Shown: positions 15,462 through 24,836 of the stretch, one piece after another
Position numbering within the stretch: position 1 is the first letter of the stretch
Layout of the letters: each line of letters starts with the position of its first letter
Source of the DNA: CAYJBH01 sp964370825
GTDB taxonomy: Bacteria > Bacillota > Clostridia > Oscillospirales > Ruminococcaceae
NCBI GenBank assembly: GCA_964370825.1
Contig: CAYJKY010000038.1
Span: 1 to 30,811 of the forward strand
DNA: 30,811 bases
Direction: 5' to 3'
Made by a program: the position numbers and the translations under genes
Notes under the pieces: model-generated
Told to the model about the DNA's origin: nothing
The model's input: only the letters and a program-made list of their open reading frames with translations
The model's database searches: none

Positions 15462-15512
15462 ATTCCTTTTCCTTCTTTCTTCTCTCTTCTTACTTAATAT
15501 ATTACATATCTA

Positions 15513-15541
15513 AGTATACTCCTTTAAACCCCATCTTACAA
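15513..15541 (-). promoter_or_regulatory. Promoter of the antiporter gene
   Basis: Minus strand: TTGTAA (15541-15536), 17-base spacer, TATACT (15518-15513), about 52 bases before the start. Confidence 0.55.
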
Positions 15542-15613
15542 CACATTTTTCACACAATTAATAAAATAGTGACATTCTTTAAATATTACCAACCAACGGT
15601 ATTATTTTCGTTT

Positions 15614-15648
15614 CATTGCACAAAAAATATTTCAACATTTGTGCAATG
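15614..15648. repeat. 11-bp inverted repeat between antiporter and purine promoters
   Basis: CATTGCACAAA (15614-15624) and TTTGTGCAATG (15638-15648), loop of 13. It lies in the 325-base divergent spacer (15462-15786), upstream of both promoters, where an operator would fit. No purine riboswitch is visible in the spacer and I see nothing else there apart from the two promoters. Confidence 0.7.
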
Positions 15649-15727
15649 TGACACAGGACTTAGAGCGATGAGACTATATGTTAGGGGCAGATTATTTTCA
15701 TTGAATAGTTTATTGGGCTATAATCTA

Positions 15728-15756
15728 TTGCGTTATCGGCATTAATATGATATAAT
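15728..15756 (+). promoter_or_regulatory. Promoter of the purine operon
   Basis: TTGCGT (15728-15733), 17-base spacer, consensus TATAAT (15751-15756), 31 bases before the purE ATG. The short leader leaves no room for a riboswitch, so control is probably at initiation. Confidence 0.7.
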
Positions 15757-15786
15757 ATCGGTGAAATATTCTTGCGGAGAAACAGT

Positions 15787-16287
15787 ATGAAAAAGGTTGC
15801 AATTTTGATGGGTAGCGACAGCGATTTTCCTGTAGTAAAATCGGCGGCGGTCTGCCTTAAAAAGCTTGGTATCGAGTTTGATATGCGGGTGCTTTCAGCA
15901 CACAGAACGCCAAGAGAGGCGGAGGAGTTTTCAAGCTCGGCACGTGAAAACGGATTTGCCGCAGTTATCTGCGCCGCAGGTAAGGCGGCTCACCTCGCAG
16001 GGGCTGTTGCTGCAAACACCACACTTCCTGTTATCGGAATACCGGTTACCTCCGGTGGCCTCGGTGGGCTTGATGCACTGCTTGCGACTGTTCAGATGCC
16101 ACCCGGAATTCCGGTTGCAACTGTGGCGGTTGACGGCGCTCAAAATGCCGCACTTCTTGCCGCCCAGATAATAGCGGTTGAGGATGCCGAGGTAGCGGCT
16201 AAACTTGCAGAGCTTCGCCGTGAGGCAAAGGAAAAGATTGCCGCAGCAAACGAGGGATTAGCCGAAAAGTTAAAGGAGCTAAACTGA
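15787..16287 (+). CDS. purE: N5-carboxyaminoimidazole ribonucleotide mutase
   Basis: A 166-residue class I PurE that makes CAIR in purine synthesis. Signatures: ILMGSDSDFPVVKSA near the N-terminus and RVLSAHRTPREAEEF; AAGKAAHLAGAVAA and PVTSGGLGGLDALLATVQMPPGIPVATVAVDG follow. The ATG at 15787 follows GCGGAGA. Class I enzymes usually need PurK for their N5-CAIR substrate; purK is not in this operon. First gene of the operon; purM starts directly after its stop. Confidence 0.96.
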   Translation: MKKVAILMGSDSDFPVVKSAAVCLKKLGIEFDMRVLSAHRTPREAEEFSSSARENGFAAVICAAGKAAHLAGAVAANTTLPVIGIPVTSGGLGGLDALLATVQMPPGIPVATVAVDGAQNAALLAAQIIAVEDAEVAAKLAELRREAKEKIAAANEGLAEKLKELN

Positions 16288-17316
16288 ATGAACAAAAGCT
16301 ATAAATCCTCCGGAGTGGATGTAGAGGCTGGCTACAAGGCAGTCGAGCTGATGAAAAAACATGTCGAGAGTACACGAATTGACGGAGTTGTTTCGGAGCT
16401 TGGCGGCTTTGGCGGTATGTTTGCCCCGAACCTTAAAGGGATGAAAAAGCCAATACTTGTCAGCGGAACCGACGGCGTCGGAACCAAGCTTAAGCTTGCA
16501 TTTTTGCTGGATAAACACGATACCATCGGTGAGGACTGTGTTGCAATGTGTGTTAACGACATACTTTGTTGCGGTGCAAGACCGATGTTTTTTCTTGACT
16601 ACATCGCAACTGCTAACCTTGTTCCGACCCAGGCAGAGCAGATTGTAAAGGGCATTGCAAAGGGCTGTAAAAAAGCAGGCTGTGCACTTATCGGTGGTGA
16701 GACCGCCGAGATGCCCGGATTTTACAAAAAAGGCGAGTATGATGTCGCCGGATTTTCGGTGGGAATTGTAGACAAGAAAAAAATGATATCCTCTAAAAAG
16801 GTTAAGGCTGGCGATGTGCTTATCGCCCTTCCTTCGTCCGGACCTCACTCCAATGGTTTTTCACTGCTAAGAAAGGTGTTTGATGTAGAAAAAACCGACC
16901 TTTCGAGAAAAATTTCCGGCAGTAAAAAAACTCTCGGTGAGTTGCTTTTAAAACCGACAAAAATCTATGTAAAGCCGGTGACGGCACTTTTTGATGCCGA
17001 CATAGCGGTGCATGGAATTTCCCATATAACCGGTGGCGGATTTTATGAAAATATTCCACGGATGCTCAACAGCGAGGTCGATGCAGTTATCGACCGCTCT
17101 GCAATAAAGATACCTCCCATCTTCAAGGCGGTTGCTAAGGAAGGGAATATCGATCTTGAGGAGCTGTTTGGTGTGTTTAACATGGGGGTAGGTATGCTTT
17201 TATGCATCTCGGCTAAACACGCTGATAAGGCAATGGCAATCCTTGAAGAAAACGGTGAAAAACCTTATGTCGTTGGCAAGGTTGAAAAGGGTAGCGGAGG
17301 AATAAAGTTAAAATGA
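16288..17316 (+). CDS. purM: Phosphoribosylformylglycinamidine cyclo-ligase (AIR synthetase)
   Basis: A 342-residue enzyme that closes FGAM to AIR with ATP. Family signatures: LVSGTDGVGTKLKLAF, CVAMCVNDILCCGARPMFFLDYIA, ALIGGETAEMPGFY and ALPSSGPHSNGFSLLRKV, then HITGGGFYENIPRML. It starts on the base after the purE stop with AAGGAG inside the purE end, and overlaps purN by four bases (ATGA). Normal length and no missing motif. Confidence 0.98.
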   Translation: MNKSYKSSGVDVEAGYKAVELMKKHVESTRIDGVVSELGGFGGMFAPNLKGMKKPILVSGTDGVGTKLKLAFLLDKHDTIGEDCVAMCVNDILCCGARPMFFLDYIATANLVPTQAEQIVKGIAKGCKKAGCALIGGETAEMPGFYKKGEYDVAGFSVGIVDKKKMISSKKVKAGDVLIALPSSGPHSNGFSLLRKVFDVEKTDLSRKISGSKKTLGELLLKPTKIYVKPVTALFDADIAVHGISHITGGGFYENIPRMLNSEVDAVIDRSAIKIPPIFKAVAKEGNIDLEELFGVFNMGVGMLLCISAKHADKAMAILEENGEKPYVVGKVEKGSGGIKLK

Positions 17317-17903
17317 TCAAAACCGCTGTTTTTTGCTCCGGATCCGGCACAAATTTAGCGGCTCTTTTTAGGGCAAGAGATGCCGGTGAACTTTCCGCCT
17401 GCAAAATATCGTTGGTGGTTTGCGACCGTGCTGATATTAAGGCGTTCGAAATTGCCGAGGAAAATGGTGTGCCGGCAGTTTTAATCGACAGAAAATCCAA
17501 AGATTTTGAACAAGCCCTGCTAAAGGAACTTTTGGAAAGGCAGATAGAGTTTATTGTGCTTGCGGGATTTTTAACAATTCTCGGCTCTGGCTTTATCAAA
17601 CACTATAAAAATAAAATAATCAATGTTCATCCCTCGCTTATACCCTCCTTCTGCGGAAAGGGTTACTACGGTCTGAGGGTTCATGAGTGTGCACTTAAAA
17701 AAGGTGTTAAGGTTAGCGGTGCAACCGTTCATTTTGTGAATGCCACCACCGACGGAGGTAGGATTATACTGCAAAAGGCGGTTAACGTTCGGGATAACGA
17801 CACCCCCAAAACCTTACAGAAAAGAATAATGAAACAGGCTGAGTGGAAAATTCTGCCACAGGCGGCACAGCTTGTTTGTGAGAAATTATTAAAGGAGAAA
17901 TGA
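17313..17903 (+). CDS. purN: Phosphoribosylglycinamide formyltransferase (GART, folate type)
   Basis: A 196-residue enzyme that transfers formyl from 10-formyltetrahydrofolate to GAR. Motifs: N-terminal CSGSGTNLAAL; INVHPSLIPSFCGKGYYG with the catalytic Asn104 and His106; VSGATVHFVNATTDGG with the catalytic Asp147. Its start overlaps the purM stop (ATGA). The formate-using alternative PurT is not seen. AAAGGAG near its end serves the next gene. Confidence 0.97.
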   Translation: MIKTAVFCSGSGTNLAALFRARDAGELSACKISLVVCDRADIKAFEIAEENGVPAVLIDRKSKDFEQALLKELLERQIEFIVLAGFLTILGSGFIKHYKNKIINVHPSLIPSFCGKGYYGLRVHECALKKGVKVSGATVHFVNATTDGGRIILQKAVNVRDNDTPKTLQKRIMKQAEWKILPQAAQLVCEKLLKEK

Positions 17904-17904
17904 A

Positions 17905-18597
17905 ATGCAAACTCTCAACGGATATTTAAGTGATAAAGATTATCCCGGGCGTGGAATTTTTATAGGGCATGTCGGTGATACCACCATATCTGCCTACTTT
18001 ATAATGGGCAGAAGTGTGAACAGTAGAAACCGTGTATTTCTTTTAGAGGGGGATACTCTGCGCACCGAGGCTTTTGACCCCTCATTACTTGCCGACCCAT
18101 CGCTTATTATCTATAACTGTACCAAAACTCTTGGTAATCTCGATATTATCACCAATGGAGACCATACCGACACGGTGTATGACTTCCTAAGCCGTGGTGA
18201 GAGCTTTGAGGGTGGAATGTACTCCCGTCGATACGAGCCGGATCCGCCGAATTTTACCCCGAGAATTGCCGGAATTGCGACAGCGGAGGACAGCTTTTTT
18301 GGAATCTGCAGAGGCGACGAGAGCGGAGACAACCCCGGTGATGTGCGCTGTTTCTTCAGCTATGCAAAAAACAACTGTAAAGGCAATATCATTCACACCT
18401 ATCGTGGCGAGGAAAACGGTGTTTTACAGCCGTTTGTCGGCGAACCGGTTGCCCTATCGATTGAGGAGACGGATATCGACAGCTTTACCGAGATGCTGTG
18501 GTCGTCGCTTAATGTCGATAACAGGGTTTCGCTTTTTGTAAGATACCGAAACAGCGAAGGTTGCGACACGAGAATTGTAAATACACACACAAGGTAA
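17905..18597 (+). CDS. purO: Archaeal-type IMP cyclohydrolase (PurO family)
   Basis: A 230-residue protein that resembles the IMP cyclohydrolase PurO family, first known from archaea, which closes FAICAR to IMP. Evidence is the opening LNGYLSDKDYPGRGIFIG, the FIMGRSVNSRNRVF segment, YNCTKTLGNLDIITNGDHTDT and the RRYEPDPPNFTPRIAG stretch, all typical of this family as I know it. It is unrelated to the N-terminal domain of PurH. It starts one base after purN with AAAGGAG at seven bases, and the next gene is a formyltransferase without a cyclohydrolase domain, so the pair would replace bifunctional PurH. Substrate assignment is by family and context. Confidence 0.85.
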   Translation: MQTLNGYLSDKDYPGRGIFIGHVGDTTISAYFIMGRSVNSRNRVFLLEGDTLRTEAFDPSLLADPSLIIYNCTKTLGNLDIITNGDHTDTVYDFLSRGESFEGGMYSRRYEPDPPNFTPRIAGIATAEDSFFGICRGDESGDNPGDVRCFFSYAKNNCKGNIIHTYRGEENGVLQPFVGEPVALSIEETDIDSFTEMLWSSLNVDNRVSLFVRYRNSEGCDTRIVNTHTR

Positions 18598-18689
18598 CAG
18601 CGTTTCAAACACAACCTTAGTTATTTAAAGTTATTGTGCCTTTTGGGCAGAAAATGCTCGACAAAACATCGGAAAGGAATTGAAAATTA

Positions 18690-19865
18690 ATGAAGGAATT
18701 ATTGTTAAAGTACGGATGCAATCCCAACCAAAAGCCATCAAAGGTTTTTATGAAGGAGGGAGAGCTACCGTTTGAGGTGCTGTGCGGTGCACCGGGATAC
18801 ATCAATCTGCTCGATGCATTTAACGCATGGCAGCTGGTGGTTGAGCTTCGTGAGGCTACCGGAATTGCCGCCGCCGCAAGCTTTAAGCATGTCAGTCCGG
18901 CCGGTGCAGCAATCGGAGTTCCACTTTCCGAGATCGAGAAGCAGATGTTTTTTGTGGGTGAGGACTATGTTGAAACACCGATAGCCGCCGCCTATGCAAG
19001 GGCAAGAGGTTGCGACCGTCTGTGTTCCTTCGGCGATTTTGTCGCCCTTTCCGACACCTGTGATAAATCTACGGCACTACTGCTTAAACAGGAGGTTTCG
19101 GATGGAGTTATCGCACCGAATTATACCGACGAGGCACTCGAAATACTTCGAACAAAACGCAACGGAAAGTATAATGTGATAAAAATCGACAAATTGTATA
19201 AGCCTGAACCTATTGAGCGACGTGATGTTTTCGGAATAACCTTTGAGCAGGGAAGAAACGAGATAGTTATAGATGACTCGATACTTGATAACCTTGTAAC
19301 CGAGAATAAAAACATACCGGACGAGGCTCGTCGTGACCTTTTAATAGCCATGATAACGCTAAAATACACCCAGTCGAACTCGGTATGCTATGCCTACGGC
19401 GGGCAGACCACGGGTGTGGGAGCTGGTCAACAGTCCCGAATACACTGTACCAGACTTGCCGGCGATAAATCAGACCTGTTTTTCCTACGTCGTCACCCCA
19501 AAACGCTTGCACTACCGTTTGTAAAGGATGTAAAGCGTGCCGTGCGAGACAATGCCGTGGATTTATATGTAGCGGGAAGATATGACGAACTGTTTGCAAC
19601 CGAGGCATGGAGGGACACTTTCACCGAAAAACCGGAACCTATTTCCGAGAAGGAGCGTAGCGACTATCTTGCTTCGCTAAAAGGGGTGTCACTTGCGAGC
19701 GATGCTTTTTTCCCGTTTGGTGACAATGTAGACCGTGCGGCGGCAAGCGGTGTTTCCTACATAGTAGAGGCAGGCGGTTCGGTAAGGGATGACGAGGTTA
19801 TAGCCACCGCCGACCGACACAACATTGTATTGGCATTCTGCGGAATAAGGCTGTTTCATCACTAA
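18690..19865 (+). CDS. Stand-alone AICAR formyltransferase (PurH C-terminal domain type)
   Basis: A 391-residue protein homologous to the AICAR transformylase part of PurH. The N-terminal IMP cyclohydrolase domain of PurH is missing. Signatures: ASFKHVSPAGAA with the Lys66-His67 pair used in catalysis, RARGCDRLCSFGDFVALSD, LKYTQSNSVCYAYGGQ and GVGAGQQSRIHCTRLAGDK, and near the end FFPFGDNVDRAAASGVSYI. It formylates AICAR with 10-formyltetrahydrofolate. AAAGGA lies 11 bases before the ATG. A 92-base spacer separates it from the purO-like gene. No terminator is visible there. Confidence 0.93.
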   Translation: MKELLLKYGCNPNQKPSKVFMKEGELPFEVLCGAPGYINLLDAFNAWQLVVELREATGIAAAASFKHVSPAGAAIGVPLSEIEKQMFFVGEDYVETPIAAAYARARGCDRLCSFGDFVALSDTCDKSTALLLKQEVSDGVIAPNYTDEALEILRTKRNGKYNVIKIDKLYKPEPIERRDVFGITFEQGRNEIVIDDSILDNLVTENKNIPDEARRDLLIAMITLKYTQSNSVCYAYGGQTTGVGAGQQSRIHCTRLAGDKSDLFFLRRHPKTLALPFVKDVKRAVRDNAVDLYVAGRYDELFATEAWRDTFTEKPEPISEKERSDYLASLKGVSLASDAFFPFGDNVDRAAASGVSYIVEAGGSVRDDEVIATADRHNIVLAFCGIRLFHH

Positions 19866-19900
19866 GAACGAGTAGATTAATAAAAGGAAATGTTATAGAT

Positions 19901-21154
19901 ATGAAGTTAATGATTGTGGGTAGCGGAGGTCGTGAGGCGGCACTGCTACACTATCTCTCCAAAAACAAAAAGGTTAGCGAGATTTACGCATTGCCCGGAA
20001 ATGCAGGTTCGGCTGAGTTTGCAACCAACATCGATATCAAAGCGACCGACATAGAGGGTATTGTTAACTTTGCCGTCGAGAATGCTATAGACTACGCCGT
20101 GATTGCACCGGACGACCCGTTGGTTCTCGGTGCGGTAGACAGGCTTGGAGAAAAGGGTATTGCCTGTTTCGGCCCCACCGCTGTGGCGGCAGAGATTGAG
20201 GGAAGCAAGGTATTCTCTAAGGGGTTGATGAAGAAATACGACATTCCAACCGCAGCATATGAGGTGTTCGACAATGCAAAGGATGCCCTTGAATATATCG
20301 ATAAACAGGGGAGTTACCCCGCCGTAATAAAGGCGGATGGTCTTGCACTGGGTAAAGGCGTTATACTTGCCACCAACCGTGACGAGGCGGAAGCCGCATT
20401 ACGGGATATATTTGAGAAAAAGATTTTCGGCGGTTCCGGCGAACGTGTCGTTATAGAGGAATTTATGACAGGTCCGGAGGTTTCGGCGCTGTGCCTTGTA
20501 GACGGTGAAACGGTAAAACCGCTCACCTCCTCGATGGATTTTAAGCGAATAGGCGAGGGGAATACCGGCGCTAACACGGGTGGAATGGGTGCGATTGCAC
20601 CAAACCCCTACTACGACAGCGAGACCGAAAAAATATGTATGGAGAAAATTTTTCTTCCTACCGTGCGTGCAATGAAGGCGGAGGGCAGAGAGTTTAAGGG
20701 TTGTCTGTACTTTGGGCTGATGCTCACGGCAGGCGGACCTAAGGTTATAGAGTACAACTGCCGTTTCGGCGACCCGGAGACGCAGGCGGTGCTTCCGCTT
20801 ATAGATTTTGATTTGCTGGAGGCATTTATAGCCGTTACCGAGGGCAGACTCGGCGATTTTGAGATGAAGTTTAAGAATAAGCATTCCGCCTGTATCGTGA
20901 TGGCGTCCGGCGGTTACCCCGGAGCTTACGAGACGGGAAAGGAGATTAAGGTAGCCGATCGACCGCAAGATACCGAGCTGTTTTTTGCAGGCGTCAAGTG
21001 TGAAGGTGATAAGCTTGTCACCTCCGGCGGCAGGGTTCTTGGTGCGGTTGCGGTGAAGGATAATCTTTCTGAGGCGCTCGATACCGCATATCGGTTTGCC
21101 GAGGAGATAAACTTTGAAGGAAGCTACATGAGACGAGACATAGGAAGGGTATAG
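19901..21154 (+). CDS. purD: Phosphoribosylamine-glycine ligase (GAR synthetase)
   Basis: A 417-residue ATP-grasp enzyme that joins phosphoribosylamine and glycine. Motifs: MIVGSGGREAALLHYL, APDDPLVLG, CFGPTAVAAEIEGSK, PAVIKADGLALGKGV, VVIEEFMTGPEVSAL, RIGEGNTGANTGGMGAIAP and the C-terminal YNCRFGDPETQAVLPL. The usual HDHKR-like stretch reads SMDFKR here, a family-internal variation. AAAGGAAA precedes the ATG. It is 35 bases after the formyltransferase gene, and purL starts two bases after its stop. Confidence 0.98.
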   Translation: MKLMIVGSGGREAALLHYLSKNKKVSEIYALPGNAGSAEFATNIDIKATDIEGIVNFAVENAIDYAVIAPDDPLVLGAVDRLGEKGIACFGPTAVAAEIEGSKVFSKGLMKKYDIPTAAYEVFDNAKDALEYIDKQGSYPAVIKADGLALGKGVILATNRDEAEAALRDIFEKKIFGGSGERVVIEEFMTGPEVSALCLVDGETVKPLTSSMDFKRIGEGNTGANTGGMGAIAPNPYYDSETEKICMEKIFLPTVRAMKAEGREFKGCLYFGLMLTAGGPKVIEYNCRFGDPETQAVLPLIDFDLLEAFIAVTEGRLGDFEMKFKNKHSACIVMASGGYPGAYETGKEIKVADRPQDTELFFAGVKCEGDKLVTSGGRVLGAVAVKDNLSEALDTAYRFAEEINFEGSYMRRDIGRV

Positions 21155-21156
21155 GC

Positions 21157-24100
21157 ATGGTTTATCCGATTTATATAGAAAAACGAGAAGGTTTTGACAA
21201 CGAAGCGCAATCCTTGTTAGAGGAGATAAGAGGTTTTTTGCATATCGAAACTGTCGAATCGACACGGTTGGTACTACGCTACCTCGTGGAGGGGCTTACA
21301 AAGGAGCAGTTTGACGAGATGGCAACCGGCGTTATTGCCGACCGCGTGACCGACCTTGTTTCGGAACATCTGCCCGAGGGTGGTGATGTGATGATTGCGA
21401 CCGAGTATCTTCCGGGACAGTTTGACCAACGTGCCGACTCTGCCTCGCAGTGCATCCAGTTAATATCGGGCGGAGAGCGTCCGGCTGTGAGAACGGCGAA
21501 AATATATATCCTTACAGGAAATCCCACTAACGAGGAGCTTGCAAGGATTGAAAAACTGCTGATAAATCCGGTGGAAAGCCGAAAGGCAAGCCTTGAAATT
21601 CCGAACTCACTTGCAATAACTGCAGATAGTAATCCAATGCCCCCTGTATTAGATGGCTTTTGCGAGCTTAGCGGTGAGGCACTCGGCAGTTTTATTGCCG
21701 AACAAGGGCTTTCTATGGATGTTGCCGACCTTGCCTTTTGCGTTAAATATTTTACCGAAGAAGGTCGAAACCCTACCCTGACCGAGCTAAAGGTTATTGA
21801 TACCTACTGGTCGGACCACTGTCGACACACCACCTTTATGACGGAACTCTCTGATATTAAGGTGGAGGATGAAAATATAGCGAAAGGGCTGGAGCGCTAC
21901 CGCAGTGAGCGTCGCCGTCTTGGCAGAGCCGACCGACCGGAAACGCTTATGGACATGGCGACCCTCGGCACAAAAAGCTTGAAGGCAGACGGACTTCTTC
22001 CCCTGCTTGATGAATCCCCCGAAATAAATGCATGTACCGTAAAAACTAAGGTTGGTGATGAGGATTATCTTGTGCTGTTTAAAAACGAAACGCACAACCA
22101 CCCTACCGAGATAGAGCCTTTCGGCGGTGCCGCTACCTGTATCGGCGGTGCAATTCGAGACCCACTCTCGGGCAGGGCGTGGGTATATCAGGCGATGAGG
22201 GTGACAGGCGCTGCCGACCCAAGAGTCCCGACCGAGCAGACTATGCCGGGCAAGCTACCACAGCGCAGGATATGCGAACTTGCGGCTCACGGCTACAGCT
22301 CCTACGGCAACCAGATAGGACTTGCAACCGGCCTTGTAGACGAGATATATCACCCCGGCTATGCGGCAAAGCGGCTTGAGGTTGGTGCCGTGATAGGCAG
22401 TGTGCCGATGAAGCAGGTGAGACGTGAGGTTCCCTGTGACGGCGATGTTGTAATACTTATAGGCGGAAAAACAGGGCGAGACGGTTGCGGAGGTGCAACA
22501 GGCTCATCCAAATCGCACAGCATGGAATCTTTAGAAAGCTGTGGCGCAGAGGTACAGAAAGGTAACGCACCGGAGGAGCGTAAGCTTCAACGACTGTTTG
22601 CAAATCCGGACGCATCGTTGTTGATAAAGAGGTGTAACGATTTCGGTGCCGGTGGAGTTGCGGTTGCGGTGGGTGAACTTGCTGACGGGCTCACCATAGA
22701 GCTTTCCGCAGTACCGAAAAAATATGACGGACTTACGGCAACGGAACTTGCAATAAGCGAATCGCAGGAGCGCATGGCGGTGGTGGTTGCAAAGGAGGAT
22801 GCCGATAAATTTAAGGGCTACGCTACTCGGGAGAATTTAGAGGCTACGGTCATCGCACACATAACCGAGGAGCCGACACTTCGTATGCTTTATAACGGCG
22901 AGACGGTGCTGGAACTTAAGCGCAGCTTTTTAGACACCAACGGTGCAGTGCGCAGCGTTGCTGTAGAGATTGAACAACCTACTAAACTGCCGAGCGAACA
23001 AGGCGGCTTTTTCGAGAAGCTGAGAGCCTCGGTATCAAGTCTTAACGGCTGTGACAAAACCGGTCTTTGTGAGCGGTTTGACAGCACAATAGGTGCCGCA
23101 TCTGCGTTCATGCCGTACGGTGGAGCATACCAAAAAACTCCTTCAAACGTAATGGCGGCATTTCTTCCGGATGGCAAAAAGGCAACTGTAATGAGCTACG
23201 GATTTGACCCCTATGTGTCCGAGGCAAGCCCCTATGACGGCGCATACCTTGCTGTTGCGGACTCGCTGTGTAAAATTGCGGCGGCGGGCGGATACGGAAA
23301 GGAATGTTACCTTTCTTTTCAGGAGTATTTCGAGCGCCCCTCCGGTGCACCGACACGTTTCGGAAAACCTACGGCGGCACTTTTAGGTGCGTTTAATGCC
23401 CAGCTTGACTTTAAGGTTGCGGCAATCGGCGGTAAGGACTCCATGAGCGGAAGCTTTGAGAAATTAGATGTACCGCCCACCTTAATATCATTTGCTATGT
23501 CGATATGTGACGGAGACGGCCTTGTCTCACCGGAATTCAAACAAGCCGACAGCGACATTGTGCTTCTCAAGCCTAAGTATAACGGAAATCTGCCCGATGC
23601 AGACTCTCTCAACGAGATATTTGCCATCGTTACCGAGCTTGCAAAACAGGGGGTAATTCGTGCGGCATCTACCACCGGATTTAAGGGACTTGCCTCGACA
23701 CTTTTTGCAATGTCGATAGGTAACAGTATAGGTTTTAGTATTACAGAGGATATCGAGACCGGGGTCGGCTGTTTTATACTGGAAACTCAACCCGGATATC
23801 TGCCAAACGGTGCACGCCTCATAGGAAAAACCGTGCCGGATTTCACTGCGAGATGTGACGGTAAATGTGAAAAACTCTCAAAGTATCTTGAGCTTTATGA
23901 CGAGGTTTTGGAGGATGTTTATCCTAAAAACTCAAAACACAAAGCGGATATGCCGATGGTTCTACCGGTAGAAAAGGGCTGGGAGGTTCCGAGCTGTGTG
24001 TCGATAAAAGAAAGACCGAAATTTTTAATTCCTGCCTTTGTGGGCACCAACTGCGAGCTGGACACGGCAAGGGCGGTAGAGCGTGCCGGTGGCGAGGCAG

Positions 24101-24813
24101 AGATTTTCCTTGTGCGCAACCTTACTGCAGAGGCTGTCAAGGAGTCGGTCGAAGGGCTTGCGTCGGCGATTGCGAAAAGTAATGTAGTCGTTCTGCCAGG
24201 TGGTTTTTCCGGTGGAGACGAGCCGGATGGAAGTGCAAAGTTTTTGACCTCCTTCCTCCGTAATCCTGCCGTTGCCGAACAGATAAATGAACTTCTTAAA
24301 AACCGTGACGGGCTTATGCTCGGTATCTGTAACGGTTTTCAGGCACTCATTAAGTTGGGTCTCGTTCCGTATGGAGAGATTACCGAGCGTAGGGAGAAAT
24401 GCCCCACCCTTGCACACAACTTTATAGGTAGGCATCAGTCCCGCATGACCGAGATTATGGTTAGCCAAATTAATACACCATGGCTTTCGGGATGTGAGTT
24501 AGGGGAGATATATTCGGTGCCGATATCGCATGGCGAGGGAAGATTTGTGTGTGAGCAGGAGCTGTTCCTACAGCTTGCAAAATCAGGGCAGATTGCGACA
24601 AGATATGTTGACTTAGAGGGATACCCAACACAGGATATCACCTTTAACCCCAACGGAAGCCTTGCGGCGGTAGAGGGAATAACCTCACCCTGTGGAAGGG
24701 TTTACGGCAAGATGGGGCACAGCGAGCGTATGTTACCAAACCTCTACAAAAACATACCCTCAAAAAGGGCAATGCCACTGTTTGAGGGCGCTGTAAACTA
24801 TTATAAGCTTTAG
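21157..24813 (+). CDS. purL: Phosphoribosylformylglycinamidine synthase, single-chain
   Basis: A 1218-residue single-chain FGAM synthase, slightly shorter than the about 1300 residues of the E. coli enzyme; no separate purS/purQ. Order: N-terminal PurS-like domain, linker with YWSDHCRHTTF (about residue 220), synthetase core with FKNETHNHPTEIEPFGGAATC (split by position), KSHSMESLE, CNDFGAGGVAVAVGELADG, then a second PurM-like half (GGKDSMSGSF). The C-terminal glutamine amidotransferase starts at about 955; its nucleophile is Cys1058 (GICNGFQ) with His1125 and Glu1127 (SHGEGRF). It begins two bases after the purD stop. Last gene of the operon; a terminator follows. Confidence 0.97.
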   Translation: MVYPIYIEKREGFDNEAQSLLEEIRGFLHIETVESTRLVLRYLVEGLTKEQFDEMATGVIADRVTDLVSEHLPEGGDVMIATEYLPGQFDQRADSASQCIQLISGGERPAVRTAKIYILTGNPTNEELARIEKLLINPVESRKASLEIPNSLAITADSNPMPPVLDGFCELSGEALGSFIAEQGLSMDVADLAFCVKYFTEEGRNPTLTELKVIDTYWSDHCRHTTFMTELSDIKVEDENIAKGLERYRSERRRLGRADRPETLMDMATLGTKSLKADGLLPLLDESPEINACTVKTKVGDEDYLVLFKNETHNHPTEIEPFGGAATCIGGAIRDPLSGRAWVYQAMRVTGAADPRVPTEQTMPGKLPQRRICELAAHGYSSYGNQIGLATGLVDEIYHPGYAAKRLEVGAVIGSVPMKQVRREVPCDGDVVILIGGKTGRDGCGGATGSSKSHSMESLESCGAEVQKGNAPEERKLQRLFANPDASLLIKRCNDFGAGGVAVAVGELADGLTIELSAVPKKYDGLTATELAISESQERMAVVVAKEDADKFKGYATRENLEATVIAHITEEPTLRMLYNGETVLELKRSFLDTNGAVRSVAVEIEQPTKLPSEQGGFFEKLRASVSSLNGCDKTGLCERFDSTIGAASAFMPYGGAYQKTPSNVMAAFLPDGKKATVMSYGFDPYVSEASPYDGAYLAVADSLCKIAAAGGYGKECYLSFQEYFERPSGAPTRFGKPTAALLGAFNAQLDFKVAAIGGKDSMSGSFEKLDVPPTLISFAMSICDGDGLVSPEFKQADSDIVLLKPKYNGNLPDADSLNEIFAIVTELAKQGVIRAASTTGFKGLASTLFAMSIGNSIGFSITEDIETGVGCFILETQPGYLPNGARLIGKTVPDFTARCDGKCEKLSKYLELYDEVLEDVYPKNSKHKADMPMVLPVEKGWEVPSCVSIKERPKFLIPAFVGTNCELDTARAVERAGGEAEIFLVRNLTAEAVKESVEGLASAIAKSNVVVLPGGFSGGDEPDGSAKFLTSFLRNPAVAEQINELLKNRDGLMLGICNGFQALIKLGLVPYGEITERREKCPTLAHNFIGRHQSRMTEIMVSQINTPWLSGCELGEIYSVPISHGEGRFVCEQELFLQLAKSGQIATRYVDLEGYPTQDITFNPNGSLAAVEGITSPCGRVYGKMGHSERMLPNLYKNIPSKRAMPLFEGAVNYYKL

Positions 24814-24836
24814 GTTAAAGTTTATGACTAATGACT

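Noticed and set aside
15600..15786. Purine riboswitch or long leader before purE
   Set aside because: No three-way junction with the conserved core was seen, and the best promoter leaves only about 25-30 bases of leader.
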